From DASYTH01 sp035762905 (GTDB taxonomy: Bacteria > Actinomycetota > Actinomycetes > Mycobacteriales > Pseudonocardiaceae), in contig NZ_DASUCC010000123.1 of the NCBI RefSeq assembly GCF_035762905.1, forward strand, positions 1 to 64,000: a stretch of 64,000 nucleotides of DNA. Direction: 5' to 3'. The notes beneath the pieces are model-generated. The model worked only from the letters and a program-made list of their open reading frames with translations. It ran no database searches and was not told the DNA's origin. The first letter of the stretch is position 1, and each line of letters begins with the position of its first letter. Made by a program: the position numbers and the translations under genes. Shown here one piece after another: positions 1 through 8,412 of the stretch.

Positions 1-1
1 G

Positions 2-397
2 GACCTTCTCGGACCAATCGGCCGCGGCCTCACCCAGGCCTTCGCCGACCTCGACACCTACAACAGCGCCCTCACCTCCGGCACCTTCACCGTCACCAAA
101 GACAACGTCCTCGCCGCCGCCAAGATCATCAAGACCCAGGCGGACGCGCTCGACACCAGGTTGCGGGACTCGGTACGGGAGCTACGGGTTTCCCCGCCCG
201 GCGACGACGATGTGAGCACCCGGGTGGCGCCCGCCTGGAATGACCTTCTCGTGGATAATCCCGACTCCTACGCCCAGCGGATCGCGCAGTACATCCAGGC
301 CCTGCACACGCTGGCGGAGCAGTGTGCCGACAGCGCCCGCGCGTACGGCCATACCGAGCAGGACATCGCGGCCGTGTTCGGGGCGCAAAGTGCGTGA
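2..397 (+). CDS. ESX-associated helical protein, 5' truncated
   Basis: The reading frame is open from the first base of the window to a TGA at 395-397, so only the last 131 residues are seen and the start lies outside. The visible part is Ala-, Asp- and Gln-rich and predicted helical, with no membrane segment, like the small helical proteins encoded beside ESX (type VII) substrates. It overlaps the downstream DUF3558 lipoprotein by 8 nt, so the two are probably translated together. The function is inferred from context: the next five genes form an ESX-type cluster. No catalytic motif is visible. Confidence 0.6.
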   Translation, partial: DLLGPIGRGLTQAFADLDTYNSALTSGTFTVTKDNVLAAAKIIKTQADALDTRLRDSVRELRVSPPGDDDVSTRVAPAWNDLLVDNPDSYAQRIAQYIQALHTLAEQCADSARAYGHTEQDIAAVFGAQSA

Positions 398-1022
398 TCG
401 CCGGCTGAGGCTGGTACTGACCGGGTTGCTCACCGCGGCCGCGGTCGCGGGCTGCACCACCGGTGAAATCGGACAGGCGGTACCAACTCCATCCAGCACT
501 CCCCAGACCAGTGGCGGAACCAGCTCGCCAGCACCGAGCGCGCGGGTTTCGGTCCCGCCACGGCCGGCGGAGCTGAACCTGGCCGGCGTCGATCCGTGCG
601 CTCTGATCACCGACCCGACACTGGCCGCGCTTAAGCTCAACCGTAAGCGTGTGCAACAGGCGGGTGACTCGCAGTACCGGGGAATGGCGCAGTGCACAAT
701 CGACTCCACCAGGTCGCCCTTCGACAGCTATGCGTTGATCGCGGTGACCAACGAAGGCGTCGAGGCCTGGCTGACCGGCAAGCGCAATGTGCAGGCGCAG
801 CTCAGCTCGGTGGCCGGCTTCCCGGCGGTCACGTACTGGTTGTCCGGAGCGAACGGCCGCAACGCCGCCGATTGCAGCACGTCGGTGGATGTCGCCGGAG
901 GTCAGCAGCTGATGGTCGAGTCCTATAACACCGGGGACCGGATTTACACCCTCGAGCAGCTCTGCCAGCGGGCGGAGCGGGCGGCGGGGATGGCTGTCGA
1001 GACGTTGAAGACGTTGAGGTGA
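390..1022 (+). CDS. DUF3558-type lipoprotein
   Basis: A 210-residue predicted lipoprotein. The GTG at 390 gives a short basic N-terminus (VRDRRLR), a hydrophobic stretch and a lipobox ending VAGC, so Cys20 would be lipidated and the mature protein held on the outer face of the membrane. A Pro/Ser/Thr-rich linker precedes a globular domain opening with a DPCALI motif, which is the usual start of DUF3558 in Actinobacteria. An upstream in-frame start would place extra sequence before the signal peptide, so it was not used. The start overlaps the previous gene by 8 nt, and the PPE-like gene begins 4 nt after the stop. DUF3558 has no known activity; the position suggests a role at the cell surface for the ESX cluster. 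Confidence 0.8.
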   Translation: MRDRRLRLVLTGLLTAAAVAGCTTGEIGQAVPTPSSTPQTSGGTSSPAPSARVSVPPRPAELNLAGVDPCALITDPTLAALKLNRKRVQQAGDSQYRGMAQCTIDSTRSPFDSYALIAVTNEGVEAWLTGKRNVQAQLSSVAGFPAVTYWLSGANGRNAADCSTSVDVAGGQQLMVESYNTGDRIYTLEQLCQRAERAAGMAVETLKTLR

Positions 1023-1026
1023 GGGC

Positions 1027-2292
1027 GTGATGGACGGCGACTACGGGCTGGCTGACTTGCGGTTCGAGGGGTACGACAATCATGCGCTTGCCGAGCAGGT
1101 GGATGGGTTGCGTGGGGGGCAGGGGTCGGAGAGTTTTCAGGGGGCGGCGCGGGCGTTGATCTCGTTGGCGGGGGGGTTGGCGGAGACGGATCGGGTGTTG
1201 CGGCAGCAGCTTGCGGAGCTGGGGGTTTCGTGGCAGGGGAAGGCTTCTGAGGGCGGGACGCAGGCTACGCAGACCGCCGCCGTGTATGCCGAGGAGGCGG
1301 CGGAGCCGGTGGGGGAGTCGGCGACCCGGGTGGCCAGTCAGAGTGTGTCGTTCGGGCATGCGCGCAACAGTGCGCCGGATGCGGGGACGCTGCGCGGGCC
1401 GACGCAGCTGACCGGGATGGATCAGTTCGCGGGAATGCTGGGGCATACGACCGACCATGCCAAGCAGGTGCAGGCGACCGGCGCGGCTCGGGAGCAGGCG
1501 GTGGCCGGGCTGAACGGGTACCAGCAGGGCAGCTCGGACGCGCTGGGCCGGGTGAAGACGCTGCCGGTGCCGCCGGGGATGGGCTTGTCCACCGCGCCGT
1601 CCGGGAACACCGGGCCGGGTGGCGGGCCGATTCCGGGGTTCAACCCGGGTGGCGGCGGGTTCCCGCCGGGCACCGGGCCGATTCCCGGACCGGGCACGGG
1701 TCCGCTGCCGCCGCCCGGCACGCAGCCGCCTCCGCCGCCGGGCGGCGGAGAGCCCGGGCCGCCCGGGCAGGGGCCAGGACAGGGGCCGGGACAACAACCC
1801 GGACAGCCGGGCCAGCCCGGCAACCGGTCCGGCATCGGGCCGGTGGTGCCGCTCGGCGGCGGTCTGCCGCCCACCGGCAACCCGCCGGCCGGGCCGCGGG
1901 TGCTGCCGTCGCTGCTGGCCGCCAACACGGCCGCGCTGGCCGGCGCCGGGGCGCAGGGCGCGGCGCTCGGGGCCGGCGCGGAGAAGGACCGCGTGGTCCG
2001 AAGGCCCGGCGCGCCGGGAACCCCGGAGAGCACCCGGGCCGCGCCCAAGTCTCCGGCCGCCGGGGTGCCGGACGAGGAGTCCAGGCCGGTGCGCAACGCC
2101 GAGAAGTACAGCGCGAAGCCGGGCAAGCCGGTCAGCAACTCGATCCTCCAGCCGGCGACCACGGGTTCCGCCCGCGGTGACGAGGACTCCGAGCACGTTC
2201 GCAAGTACGGCATCGACTCCGGGGACCTGTTCGAGGATGACCGGATGACCGCCCCGGCGCTCATCGGGGACGAGGACGAGCGGGCGGACTGA
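1027..2292 (+). CDS. PPE-like ESX substrate protein with Pro/Gly-rich linker
   Basis: About 421 residues. Residues 1-170 are a helical WXG100/PPE-like domain with a WQG turn (in VSWQGK). Residues 180-300 are a low-complexity Pro-Gly linker. The C-terminus is acidic and contains FEDDRM followed by ALIGDEDE. The same tail (FGDDRM, then AVIGEDP) ends the PPE-like protein at 56124-57584, and both genes are followed directly by an EspG gene. An ATG at 1030 is an equally good start; AGGTGAGGG lies just upstream. It is probably exported by a type VII system with an EspG chaperone. The ESX core genes (EccB-E, MycP) are not in the window. Known: EspG proteins bind PPE proteins. Inferred: this is the partner of the adjacent EspG. 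Confidence 0.75.
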   Translation: MMDGDYGLADLRFEGYDNHALAEQVDGLRGGQGSESFQGAARALISLAGGLAETDRVLRQQLAELGVSWQGKASEGGTQATQTAAVYAEEAAEPVGESATRVASQSVSFGHARNSAPDAGTLRGPTQLTGMDQFAGMLGHTTDHAKQVQATGAAREQAVAGLNGYQQGSSDALGRVKTLPVPPGMGLSTAPSGNTGPGGGPIPGFNPGGGGFPPGTGPIPGPGTGPLPPPGTQPPPPPGGGEPGPPGQGPGQGPGQQPGQPGQPGNRSGIGPVVPLGGGLPPTGNPPAGPRVLPSLLAANTAALAGAGAQGAALGAGAEKDRVVRRPGAPGTPESTRAAPKSPAAGVPDEESRPVRNAEKYSAKPGKPVSNSILQPATTGSARGDEDSEHVRKYGIDSGDLFEDDRMTAPALIGDEDERAD

Positions 2293-2295
2293 CGG

Positions 2296-3066
2296 GTGCC
2301 GGAAAGCGGCAGCGTGGTGTTGTCCACGCTGGAGTTCGATGTGCTGTGGGAGCGGGAACGGCTACCCGCGCGGCATGTGGCGTTGGACGTGCTCAGTCCC
2401 GGCAAGACGCACAGCGAGCGGGCCCGGCTGGTCCGCGAGGCCCTCGACGAGCTCGGCCGGCGCGGTCTGGCCGAGGGTGGCCGAGCCACGCCGGAGCTGG
2501 CCGACTGGCTCAACCTGCTGGCCTTCCCGCAGTTGTCCATCGACAGCTGGGTGTGGACCGACCACGAGATCAAGTCGCTCGCCGTGTCGGCCGGCGGGGT
2601 GGGCCTGCTCGCCGTGGTCGAGCCGGCGGAGGTGTGGCTGATCCCGGCCAGGGACACCGCGGTCGCCGAGGCGGCGGTGTCGGTGGCCGGGGTGATGCCG
2701 GCCGGGCGGGGCTACTCGGTCAGCGTGGACACCGATCTGCTGCTCGCCGCGGACGGCAAGGCGCGGGGCCGGCCCCAGGAACTGGCGGTCATCCTGCGCG
2801 AGCACGGAGTGTCCACAATGGACGCCAAGGCGCTGGCCGCGATGCTGTCCGGAATGGGCGTGCGCGGCCAGTTCTGCGTCGAGCGCCGGCAGCGGGACCA
2901 GCACATGCGCCGGGCCGACCGGGTGGTCGCCTTCCACGACAACCCTGACGGCCGCTACGCCTACCTGACCAGGCCGAACAACGCCGGAAAGACCTGGAGC
3001 ACGATCACTCCGGCGGACAACGCGATGCTCGTCGGGTTCGTCCGGGAGCTGTGCGAGGAGGTCTGA
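2296..3066 (+). CDS. EspG-family ESX chaperone
   Basis: A 256-residue cytosolic protein that opens with LSTLEFDVLWE, the N-terminal signature of actinobacterial EspG-family proteins. It has neither a signal peptide nor membrane helices. EspG proteins act as chaperones for PE/PPE-type substrates and deliver them to the ESX secretion ATPase. The GTG at 2296 follows the PPE-like stop by 3 nt, which fits translational coupling to its presumed client. It is a paralogue of the protein at 57581-58399: both share LEFDVLWE, SPGKT and, near the C-terminus, DGRY followed by a Trp-(Ser/Thr)-Thr-Ile element. Activity is inferred from family and position. Confidence 0.85.
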   Translation: MPESGSVVLSTLEFDVLWERERLPARHVALDVLSPGKTHSERARLVREALDELGRRGLAEGGRATPELADWLNLLAFPQLSIDSWVWTDHEIKSLAVSAGGVGLLAVVEPAEVWLIPARDTAVAEAAVSVAGVMPAGRGYSVSVDTDLLLAADGKARGRPQELAVILREHGVSTMDAKALAAMLSGMGVRGQFCVERRQRDQHMRRADRVVAFHDNPDGRYAYLTRPNNAGKTWSTITPADNAMLVGFVRELCEEV

Positions 3067-3105
3067 CGGCGGAACCGCTCCACCCGCGGCCGCGTCAGGG
3101 TAGAC

Positions 3106-3405
3106 GTGCCCAGCTACAACGTTGACGCGATCAATGAGTGCATGCGCACGGTCCAGGAGCACAAGCCGAAGTTCGGCGAGATCTCCGACTCCTTCCCCGA
3201 GATCTGCACGGCGCCCACGGTCTACGGCACGCTGCCAAGCTCGGCCGCGCTCGCCCAGGCGGTGGATGCGCTGAACTCCGCGCTGCACGCCGAGTTCGAG
3301 GCCGCCGAGACCCGGCTGGACCAGGTGGCCAGGGCCCTGGACGCGGTGGTGGCCAGCATCGACAACACCGAGCGGAGCAACGTCGAGGCGTTGAGCGTGC
3401 GATGA
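3106..3405 (+). CDS. Small EspC-like type VII secretion target
   Basis: A 99-residue protein with no signal peptide, almost all helical, starting PSYNVDAINEC. Its size and N-terminus fit the ESX secretion-target (EspC-like) family, small proteins thought to be co-exported with larger ESX substrates. The GTG at 3106 was chosen because the protein then begins directly at the conserved SYNVD segment. The stop overlaps the ATG of the SLT-domain gene by 4 nt (ATGA), so the two are translationally coupled and probably form a secreted pair. The family call rests on pattern only. Confidence 0.65.
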   Translation: MPSYNVDAINECMRTVQEHKPKFGEISDSFPEICTAPTVYGTLPSSAALAQAVDALNSALHAEFEAAETRLDQVARALDAVVASIDNTERSNVEALSVR

Positions 3406-4514
3406 CCGCGGCGAGTGAGCTGGCCGGGTACGCCGGCGGTGATCAGGTTGCCGCCGAGGCGAAGAAGGTGGCGAACGCCGACCCGGGCCTGATCGGCGAG
3501 GCGGCCACCCGGTTGTCCACCGCCGCGACGAACGCCGGCACCAGCGGCACCGCGGTGGCCGGCGCGGTGCGCGGGCTGGACGCCGCCTGGGAGGGCGGCT
3601 CCGCCGACGCGTTCGTCGCCTACATGGATCGGTTCGCCAAGGCCGGCACCGACGTCGGCACCGCGATGAGCCAGGCCGCCGAGGCACTGACCGGGGTTGC
3701 CGAGGCGATCGAGGCGGCCCGGTCGTACGTGTCCGGCCGGTGCGAGCAGGCGCTCGGCGAGATCCGCGCGTGGATCCGCCGCAACAACCAGGCCGACCGG
3801 GCCCAGCTGGACGCCTTCACCACCGAGCTGTGTGCCGGGGTGGCCGGCGACATCCGCACCCACCTGACCGGCACCGAGTCGACCCTGGCCGCCGCGGCCG
3901 GGGTGATCACCGGCTCCCAGACCCCGGCCAGCACGTTCTCCGCCATCCCGGATCCGGGCACCCAGCCGTTCACCCCCGAACCCGGCCGCCCGATCGAGTG
4001 GACCCCGACCCCGCCGCCGCAGACCGCGCCCGCCGGGACCGACGGCCAGCCGGCCCAGGGCGGCGGCGGTGCCGGCGGCACCGCGGCCGGCAGTGGCGGC
4101 GGTGGCGGCGGTGGCCTCGGCTCCAGCGGCGGCCCGCCGGCCGGCGGCCCCCCGCCCGGCAACGTCCAAGAATGGATCCGCCAGGCCATCGAAGTGCTGC
4201 GGGCCAACGGGATCAACGTCAGCGAGGCCGACGCCCAGCGCATCTGGCAGATCATCCAGCACGAGTCCGGCGGCAACCCGCACGCGATCAACAACTGGGA
4301 CTCCAACGCCGCCAAGGGCACCCCGTCCAAGGGCCTGATGCAGTGCATCGACCCGACCTTCAACTCCTACAAGCTGCCCGGCCACGGCGACATCTGGAAT
4401 CCGGTGGACAACATCTGCGCCGGGGTGAACTACGCGATCTCCCGGTACGGCTCGCTGGCCAACGTGCCGGGCATCCGGGCCATGGCCGGCGGCGGGGCCT
4501 ACCGCGGCTACTAA
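3402..4514 (+). CDS. WXG-type secretion target fused to a lytic transglycosylase (SLT) domain
   Basis: A 370-residue two-domain protein. Residues 1-180 form a WXG100-like helical domain with an AWEGG turn near residue 64. A Pro/Gly/Ser-rich linker follows. From about 258 to the end is an SLT/goose-type transglycosylase domain: IIQHESGGNPHAIN (candidate catalytic Glu288), GLMQCIDPTF, then a VNYAISRYG segment. It would cleave the glycan strands of peptidoglycan. There is no Sec or Tat signal, so the WXG domain is the likely export signal. The ATG at 3402 overlaps the previous stop (ATGA). Its place in an ESX cluster suggests that it opens the wall locally for secretion or is itself an exported muralytic effector. 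Confidence 0.82.
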   Translation: MTAASELAGYAGGDQVAAEAKKVANADPGLIGEAATRLSTAATNAGTSGTAVAGAVRGLDAAWEGGSADAFVAYMDRFAKAGTDVGTAMSQAAEALTGVAEAIEAARSYVSGRCEQALGEIRAWIRRNNQADRAQLDAFTTELCAGVAGDIRTHLTGTESTLAAAAGVITGSQTPASTFSAIPDPGTQPFTPEPGRPIEWTPTPPPQTAPAGTDGQPAQGGGGAGGTAAGSGGGGGGGLGSSGGPPAGGPPPGNVQEWIRQAIEVLRANGINVSEADAQRIWQIIQHESGGNPHAINNWDSNAAKGTPSKGLMQCIDPTFNSYKLPGHGDIWNPVDNICAGVNYAISRYGSLANVPGIRAMAGGGAYRGY

Positions 4515-4523
4515 CGTGGGCTC

Positions 4524-5702
4524 ATGCTGGAGTACGCCCACCTGCTGAAGGTGGCCGAGCGGGCCGCGGTCCCGCCGTTCCACGTGATGGATGTGCTGTC
4601 CGCGGCCAACGCCCGGCAACGCGCGCACGGCGACCTGGTTTCCCTTGCCGCCGGCCAGCCCTCGACCGGCGCGCCGGCTCCGGTGCGCGAGCGGGCCGCC
4701 GCGGCGCTGGCCGGCGACGCGCTCGGCTACACCGAGGGGCTGGGCATCCCGGAGCTGCGCGCCGCACTCGCCGCGCACTACGAGCGCACCTACGCGCTCG
4801 AGGTCGACCCGCACGACGTGGTGCTCACCACCGGCTCGTCCGGCGGCTTCCTGCTCGCCTTCCTGGCCGCGTTCGACGTGGGTGACCGGGTGGCGCTGGC
4901 CCGACCCGGCTACCCGGCCTACCGCAACATCCTCAGCGCGCTCGGCGTCGAGGTGGTCGAGCTGCCCTGCGACGCGAGCGCCCGGTTCCAGCCGACGGTG
5001 GCGATGCTGGACGAGCTGCCGGCGCCGATCGACGGCCTGATCGTGGCCAGCCCGGCCAACCCGACCGGCACCGTGCTCGAGTCCGGCGAGCTGGCCGCGA
5101 TCGCCGGCTGGTGCGCCGAACGCGGCGTGCAGCTGATCAGCGACGAGATCTACCACGGGATCTCCTACGGCACGGCGACCAGCTCGGCCTGGCAGTTCTC
5201 CCGTGAGGCCGTGGTGGTGAACTCGTTCTCCAAGTACTTCGCGATGACCGGCTGGCGGTTGGGCTGGCTGCTGGTGCCGCAGCGGCTGCACCGCGCGGTG
5301 GACTGCCTGACCGGCAACTTCACCATCTGCCCGCCGGCCCTTGCCCAGCACGCCGCGCTGGCCGCGTTCGAGCCGGAGTCCTACCGCGAGCTGGACGACA
5401 ACGTGCGGCGCTACCGGGAAAACCGCGACCGGCTGCTCTCCGGCCTCGTCGACCTGGGCATCGACCGGCTGGCCCCGGCCGACGGCGCGTTCTACGCCTA
5501 CGCCGACGTCTCGCACCTCACGCACGACTCGATGAGCTTCTGCCAGCGGCTGCTGGCCGACACCGGACTGGCGATCGTGCCCGGAATCGACTTCGATCCG
5601 GTACATGGCAACCGGTTTCTCAGATTCTCGTTCGCCGGCTCGACCGGCGACGTGACCGAGGCACTGCGCCGGCTCGGCGGCTGGCTGCCCGGGAACCGGT
5701 GA
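4524..5702 (+). CDS. Class I/II pyridoxal-phosphate aminotransferase
   Basis: A 392-residue fold-type I PLP enzyme. It shows the SPANPTGT loop that binds PLP, a SDEIYHG segment, and SFSKYFAMTGWRLGW with the Schiff-base lysine at K237. It resembles aspartate/aromatic-type aminotransferases; the amino donor cannot be read from the sequence. The ATG at 4524 is 9 nt after the SLT gene. The two may share a transcript, but the functions look unrelated. Length and motifs are complete and cytosolic. It could also be a C-S lyase-like member of the same superfamily. Confidence 0.88.
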   Translation: MLEYAHLLKVAERAAVPPFHVMDVLSAANARQRAHGDLVSLAAGQPSTGAPAPVRERAAAALAGDALGYTEGLGIPELRAALAAHYERTYALEVDPHDVVLTTGSSGGFLLAFLAAFDVGDRVALARPGYPAYRNILSALGVEVVELPCDASARFQPTVAMLDELPAPIDGLIVASPANPTGTVLESGELAAIAGWCAERGVQLISDEIYHGISYGTATSSAWQFSREAVVVNSFSKYFAMTGWRLGWLLVPQRLHRAVDCLTGNFTICPPALAQHAALAAFEPESYRELDDNVRRYRENRDRLLSGLVDLGIDRLAPADGAFYAYADVSHLTHDSMSFCQRLLADTGLAIVPGIDFDPVHGNRFLRFSFAGSTGDVTEALRRLGGWLPGNR

Positions 5703-5750
5703 TCGACCGGGGGCGTTGTCCGATGCAGGACCGAGTGGGAGGCGTTCGAC

Positions 5751-5924
5751 ATGCTCATCAAGATCATCGGCGCGATCATCCTCATCTGGCTGGCCTTCTT
5801 GCTGTTCGGCTGGGTGTTCAAGGCGCTCGGCACCCTGATCGTGATCGCCCTGATCGTCACGGCGGGCGTCGCCGTCTTCGGCGCGATCAAGGGCAAGTCG
5901 GGCCAGCGGCACATCAAGCCCTGA
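5751..5924 (+). CDS. Small hydrophobic membrane protein (57 aa)
   Basis: A 57-residue ORF starting MLIKIIGAIILIWLAFLL. It has two closely spaced hydrophobic segments (about 4-24 and 27-45) and a basic tail ending GQRHIKP. A Shine-Dalgarno-like GGGAGG ends 8 nt before the ATG, and codon use is typical for the genome. The two segments predict a small hairpin membrane protein; no family is recognised. It lies 48 nt after the aminotransferase and ends at the base before the stop of the convergent threonine aldolase gene, so the genes meet with no gap. Confidence 0.7.
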   Translation: MLIKIIGAIILIWLAFLLFGWVFKALGTLIVIALIVTAGVAVFGAIKGKSGQRHIKP

Positions 5925-6944
5925 CTATCCGATCGACTTGATCCGGCGCAGCGCCTCGGTGATGTCCGTGGGGTGCAGGTCACGGTGGGTGATGAACCGG
6001 ATCTTGCCCGACATCGGGACGGCCAGGACTCCGGCGTGGGCCAGGGCTTCCAGCATCCGTGCGACGTCGGGGACCTCGGCCAGCACGATGTTGGTCTCCG
6101 GCGCCTCGGCCGGCCAGCCCAGCTCGTTCAGCCCGTCGGCCAGGGTGGCGGCGTTGGCGTGATCGGTGGCCAGGTCGTTGATCCGGTCCAGGGCGACCAG
6201 ACCGGCGGCGGCCAGCACGCCGCCCTGCCGCACGCCGCCGCCGAGCATCTTGCGCACCCGGCGCGCCTCGGCGACGAACGCGGCGCTGCCGGCCACCAGC
6301 GAGCCGACCGGCGCGCCAAGTCCCTTGCTCAGGCACACCTGCACGGTGTCCACGCCGACGGTCAGCGCCGCCGGGGGCAGGCCGAGCGCGACCGCGGCGT
6401 GCCACAGCCGGGCGCCGTCCAGGTGCACCCGCAGCCCGGTGTCCCGCGCGGTGGCGACCAGCAGCGCGTGCGCGTCCGGCGGGGTGATCGTTCCGCCGGC
6501 CGCGTTGTGCGTGTTCTCCAGGCAGAGCAGCGCGGTGCGCAGCGCGTGGTACGGCGTGGTCCCGCCGGCCCGGGCCCGGACCGCGTCCGGCGAGATCCGG
6601 CCGGGGCCAAGCTCCCAGTCCAGCGCCTCGGGCATGCCGCCGGCCAGCCACGCCCCGGTGCCCAGTTCGCTGTCCAGCACGTGTGCGCCGCGGGCGGCCA
6701 GATACCGGTCGCCCGGCCGTAAGTGCACGACGAGCGCGATCAGGTTGCCCATCGATCCGCTCGGCGTCCACAGCGCCGCCTCGACGCCGAGCAGTTCGGC
6801 CACCCGCTCCTCGAGCCGGCGCATGGTCGGATCGTGGCCGAGCACGTCGTCGTCCACCTCGGCGGCGGCCATCGCCTCCCGCATTCGGGTGTCCGGTTTG
6901 GTGACGGTGTCGGAACGCAGGTCGATGGGCGCAGGCGTGGTCAC
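5925..6944 (-). CDS. Low-specificity threonine aldolase
   Basis: A 339-residue PLP enzyme predicted to cleave L-threonine or L-allo-threonine to glycine and acetaldehyde. It starts IDLRSDTVTKPD, the hallmark of the beta-eliminating-lyase/threonine-aldolase family, and continues with NTHNAAGG, HLDGARLWHA and CLSKGLGAPVGS with the PLP lysine at about K207. The GTG at 6944 puts the conserved RSDT block at residues 8-11; the frame stays open far upstream, but that extension has no homology-like content. It is divergent from the first sigma-factor gene (about 135 bp between them). Confidence 0.88.
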   Translation of the reverse strand: MTTPAPIDLRSDTVTKPDTRMREAMAAAEVDDDVLGHDPTMRRLEERVAELLGVEAALWTPSGSMGNLIALVVHLRPGDRYLAARGAHVLDSELGTGAWLAGGMPEALDWELGPGRISPDAVRARAGGTTPYHALRTALLCLENTHNAAGGTITPPDAHALLVATARDTGLRVHLDGARLWHAAVALGLPPAALTVGVDTVQVCLSKGLGAPVGSLVAGSAAFVAEARRVRKMLGGGVRQGGVLAAAGLVALDRINDLATDHANAATLADGLNELGWPAEAPETNIVLAEVPDVARMLEALAHAGVLAVPMSGKIRFITHRDLHPTDITEALRRIKSIG

Positions 6945-7016
6945 AATCCGATCACACCACATGCGTCCCCGGCGCCGCCGCATCAGGGGTGGCGTACATC
7001 TCACCAACGGGACCGT

Positions 7017-7042
7017 GCAACCGTGGGCCGTACCCGGTCCGT
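7017..7042 (+). promoter_or_regulatory. Candidate SigE-type promoter upstream of sigma gene 1
   Basis: GCAACC at 7017-7022 and CGT at 7040-7042 are separated by 17 nt, and the CGT ends 37 nt before the GTG at 7080. The same GCAACC and CGT boxes, 16 nt apart, precede the other two sigma genes. ECF-type promoters in actinobacteria commonly carry AAC-rich -35 and CGT-containing -10 boxes, so autoregulation is likely. Confidence 0.55.
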
Positions 7043-7079
7043 CCCCGGTGTGCAGAACAGACGAGCGGAGAGCGTCCGC

Positions 7080-7598
7080 GTGGATCAGCGCGAGGAGCAG
7101 GAGTTCGCGGAGTACTTCGCTGCACGGCGGGATGCCGTGCGGCGGACCGCGTTCATGCTCTGCGGCGACTGGCACCGGGCGGACGATCTGGCGCAGACCG
7201 CGTTCGTCGCGCTGCACCGGCGGTGGCGCAAGATCCGGGACCGCGGGGCCCTGGACGCCTATGTCCGCAGGACGCTGGTGCGCGCGATGATCGACGAGAC
7301 CCGGCGTCCGTGGCGGCGGGAGCGGTCGGTGGACGAGCTGCCCGAGACGGTCCAGCCGGACGGTGAGGTCGGCGAGACGGTGGCGAACCGGTCGGCGTTG
7401 CTCGACGGTCTGCGCGGGGTGCCGCCCCGGCAACGGGCGGTGCTCGTGCTGCGGTTCCTCGAGGGACTCGACGTCGCGGCCACGGCCGAGGTGTTGAAGT
7501 GCTCCGAGGGGACGGTGAAGAGCCAGACGGCCCGCGGCCTGACGGCGCTGCGGGAAGTGTTGGGTGACGCGCTGGACGACCTGCGATCGGCGTCGTGA
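7080..7598 (+). CDS. SigE-family RNA polymerase sigma factor (copy 1)
   Basis: A 172-residue ECF-like sigma factor of the actinobacterial SigE type. Region 2 holds RRTAFMLCGDWHRADDLAQ (DNA melting and -10 recognition). Region 4 holds PPRQRAVLVLRFLEGLDVAATAEVL and CSEGTVKSQTARGL, the -35-binding helix-turn-helix. The GTG at 7080 follows CGGAGAG with good spacing, and upstream frame extension lacks sigma features. The next gene, 40 nt downstream, codes for a membrane protein with a short cytosolic N-terminus, the usual arrangement for a cognate anti-sigma regulator. It is the first of three such pairs up to 11850. Confidence 0.9.
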   Translation: MDQREEQEFAEYFAARRDAVRRTAFMLCGDWHRADDLAQTAFVALHRRWRKIRDRGALDAYVRRTLVRAMIDETRRPWRRERSVDELPETVQPDGEVGETVANRSALLDGLRGVPPRQRAVLVLRFLEGLDVAATAEVLKCSEGTVKSQTARGLTALREVLGDALDDLRSAS

Positions 7599-7630
7599 CA
7601 GGACTTGTGACGGGACTTGTGACGGAGGAG
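7595..7630 (+). repeat. Three 12-nt direct repeats between sigma gene 1 and its partner
   Basis: GTGACAGGACTT, GTGACGGGACTT and GTGACGGAGGAG follow one another without gaps. The first overlaps the stop codon of the sigma gene, and the third carries the Shine-Dalgarno GGAGG of the next gene. This looks like slippage duplication of a translation-coupling region. No other copies were noticed. Confidence 0.7.
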
Positions 7631-7638
7631 GTGCACCG

Positions 7639-8382
7639 ATGGACGAGCGCAAGCTGAGCGAGCTGTTCAATGCCGCCGTGCCGGACGCGCCGCCGCCGTC
7701 GTTCGACGATCGGGACATCGCCGCGGCGTCGAACCGGCAGCGGGCCCGGCAGCGTGCACTTCTGGGTGGTTCCGCGCTCGGTGTGGCGATCCTTGCGGGC
7801 GTCTCGGCGCTCGCCATGGCATTGTGGACGACAGCAGGTACCGAATCGGGTACAGCGGCCAACGCGGGCGCGCCGGCACCGGCGGTTGCCGGGCCGACCG
7901 GTAACGCGGGGGCTGCTCCGAACGAGGTACCTCAAGAGGACGCCAGCCATCAGTCGGCGTCCGACAAGAGCTTCCCGGTCGAAACGTCTAAGCAGGGAGA
8001 TGAATCGGCCGGGAATGCCGGTCCTTCGGGGCCGTGCGAAAAGGCGGACCCGGAGCTCGCTGCTGCCCTCGCGGGCGAGCTCCGGGCCGCTGACTCTTTC
8101 CTCACCGCCACCGAACTTCCCGCCACCGTGCTCTGCCCGGCCGGCGGGCGGGCCGCGGCAGCGCGGGTGTCCGGCGGAGTCGTCTCGGTCGTGGTGTGGC
8201 CAAGGGATTCCAGGCTGTCGACCCCGTTGTCCAGGAGTGCCGCGGGCGCACGGGAGGGGATGGCTCCGACGGCGTCGGGCGGGACCGTGTTGATGGTCAG
8301 CGAGCCCGATCCGGGTTCGAGTGGCGCACCGCTGGCGGACCGGCTGGATGCGATCGCTCGCCGGCTGGCGACCAAGTACTGA
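7639..8382 (+). CDS. Membrane protein, probable anti-sigma partner of sigma copy 1
   Basis: A 247-residue protein. The cytosolic N-terminus (MDERKLSELFNAAVPDAPP) is followed by an Arg/Gln-rich stretch, a single transmembrane helix at about residues 44-66 (LGVAILAGVSALAMALW), and a low-complexity Ala/Gly/Pro linker leading to an external domain with two Cys (KADPE and VLCPAGG areas). GGAGG lies 10 nt before the ATG at 7639. No zinc-binding HXXXCXXC anti-sigma motif is present, so the anti-sigma role is inferred from pairing with the sigma gene and from the matching layout of the two later pairs. Confidence 0.7.
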   Translation: MDERKLSELFNAAVPDAPPPSFDDRDIAAASNRQRARQRALLGGSALGVAILAGVSALAMALWTTAGTESGTAANAGAPAPAVAGPTGNAGAAPNEVPQEDASHQSASDKSFPVETSKQGDESAGNAGPSGPCEKADPELAAALAGELRAADSFLTATELPATVLCPAGGRAAAARVSGGVVSVVVWPRDSRLSTPLSRSAAGAREGMAPTASGGTVLMVSEPDPGSSGAPLADRLDAIARRLATKY

Positions 8383-8412
8383 CGGCGCGGACCTGGCACG
8401 ATCACTTCGGTC

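Noticed and set aside
3222..5912. An 896-residue minus-strand frame opposite the SLT and aminotransferase genes
   Set aside because: Its composition is that of a high-GC shadow, and the plus-strand genes have full motifs.
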